Shown here in pieces: positions 63,895 to 64,000 of a stretch of DNA of 64,000 nt (the first letter of the stretch is position 1; each line of letters begins with the position of its first letter). The notes under the pieces are model-generated. The model did no database searches. It saw only the letters and a list, made by a program, of their open reading frames with translations, and was not told the origin of the DNA. The position numbers were made by a program, and so were the translations under genes. Source of the DNA: Colwellia_A sp041890515 (GTDB lineage: Bacteria; Pseudomonadota; Gammaproteobacteria; Enterobacterales; Alteromonadaceae); assembly GCA_041890515.1 (NCBI GenBank), contig JASDWX010000016.1, forward strand, positions 28,265 through 92,264. Reading direction: 5' to 3'.

Positions 63895-64000
63895 TAAATA
63901 TATTAACCTCATTAATTACTTTCGTGTAAAAAAACTTTCTTTATTAGGCTCAGATATAGGCAGACAAGTAAGTACATATGGACGGATAACTGTTATGAAT
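63875..64000 (+). CDS. Start of a hexapeptide-repeat acyltransferase (cut by window end)
   Basis: The frame from ATG 63875 is open to the window end (42 codons); ATG 63887 is an alternative. LGSDIGRQVSTYGRITVMN has the spacing of the first left-handed beta-helix turns of acetyltransferases common in O-antigen loci. It overlaps the flippase stop by 20 (or 8) bases. Too little is visible to name the acceptor. Confidence 0.55.
   Translation, partial: MLIKMYNKYINLINYFRVKKLSLLGSDIGRQVSTYGRITVMN

Overview
The window looks like a chromosomal segment of an AT-rich marine gammaproteobacterium of the Alteromonadales, most likely Colwelliaceae (Colwellia/Thalassotalea-like). This rests on gene content and order: a polar-flagellum/chemotaxis block with flhF-flhG and parC-parP, motC-motD, a leuABCD operon with a leader peptide, and large multi-SLBB polysaccharide exporters. 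It is draft sequence: a run of ten Ns (52121-52130) sits inside a gene. The taxon is an inference from style and synteny, not a search result.

1-18034 (+): polar flagellum and chemotaxis. The export-apparatus genes fliO(partial)-fliP-fliQ-fliR-flhB overlap tightly. A probable sigma-54 promoter then precedes flhA-flhF-flhG-fliA-cheY-cheZ-cheA. A strong terminator follows cheA, and cheB-motC-motD-parC-parP-cheW and a DUF2802-type gene come next. FlhF/FlhG set number and place of the polar flagellum. ParC/ParP place the chemosensory array at the pole. CheA carries three copies of an acidic motif in its linker and has no recognisable P2 domain.

18151-28321: housekeeping and mixed genes. These are mlaA, a small membrane protein, ribH-nusB-thiL-pgpA, fahA with its own terminator, a roughly 430-base stretch of apparent gene remains, cca, a one-gene GspA-GspB fusion and an HD-GYP phosphodiesterase.

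28509-33530 (-): the leucine operon leuA-leuB-leuC-leuD. Its promoter, leader peptide with three consecutive CTC Leu codons, antiterminator pairing and terminator are all visible.

33582-38187 (-): a surface-polymer operon (SH3 protein, Wzi-like outer-membrane protein, two CDP-glycerol glycerophosphotransferase-family proteins and a glycerol-3-phosphate cytidylyltransferase-like protein). It suggests a glycerol-phosphate-containing surface glycan.

38402-45327: CYTH-CHAD triphosphatase, L,D-transpeptidase, serA, rpiA, 5-formyl-THF cyclo-ligase and a POT peptide symporter.

45684-64000 (+): a capsule/O-antigen locus. Two paralogous SLBB exporters flank tviB and tviC (UDP-GlcNAc to UDP-GalNAcA) and a small GIY-YIG-like gene. 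Then come wzz (5' end apparently frameshifted), a WecA-like initiating transferase, and rmlB-rmlA-fdtA-formyltransferase(ankyrin)-fdtB. These encode a complete route to a dTDP-3-formamido-3,6-dideoxyhexose (Qui3NFo or Fuc3NFo). An unrecognised protein, a Wzx flippase and the start of a hexapeptide acyltransferase follow. rmlC and rmlD are absent from the window, so the dTDP sugar is probably not rhamnose.

I saw no tRNA, rRNA, CRISPR array, insertion sequence or prophage. The least ordinary parts are the CheA linker repeats, the Gram-negative glycerol-phosphate operon, the ankyrin formyltransferase pathway and the paired SLBB exporters.
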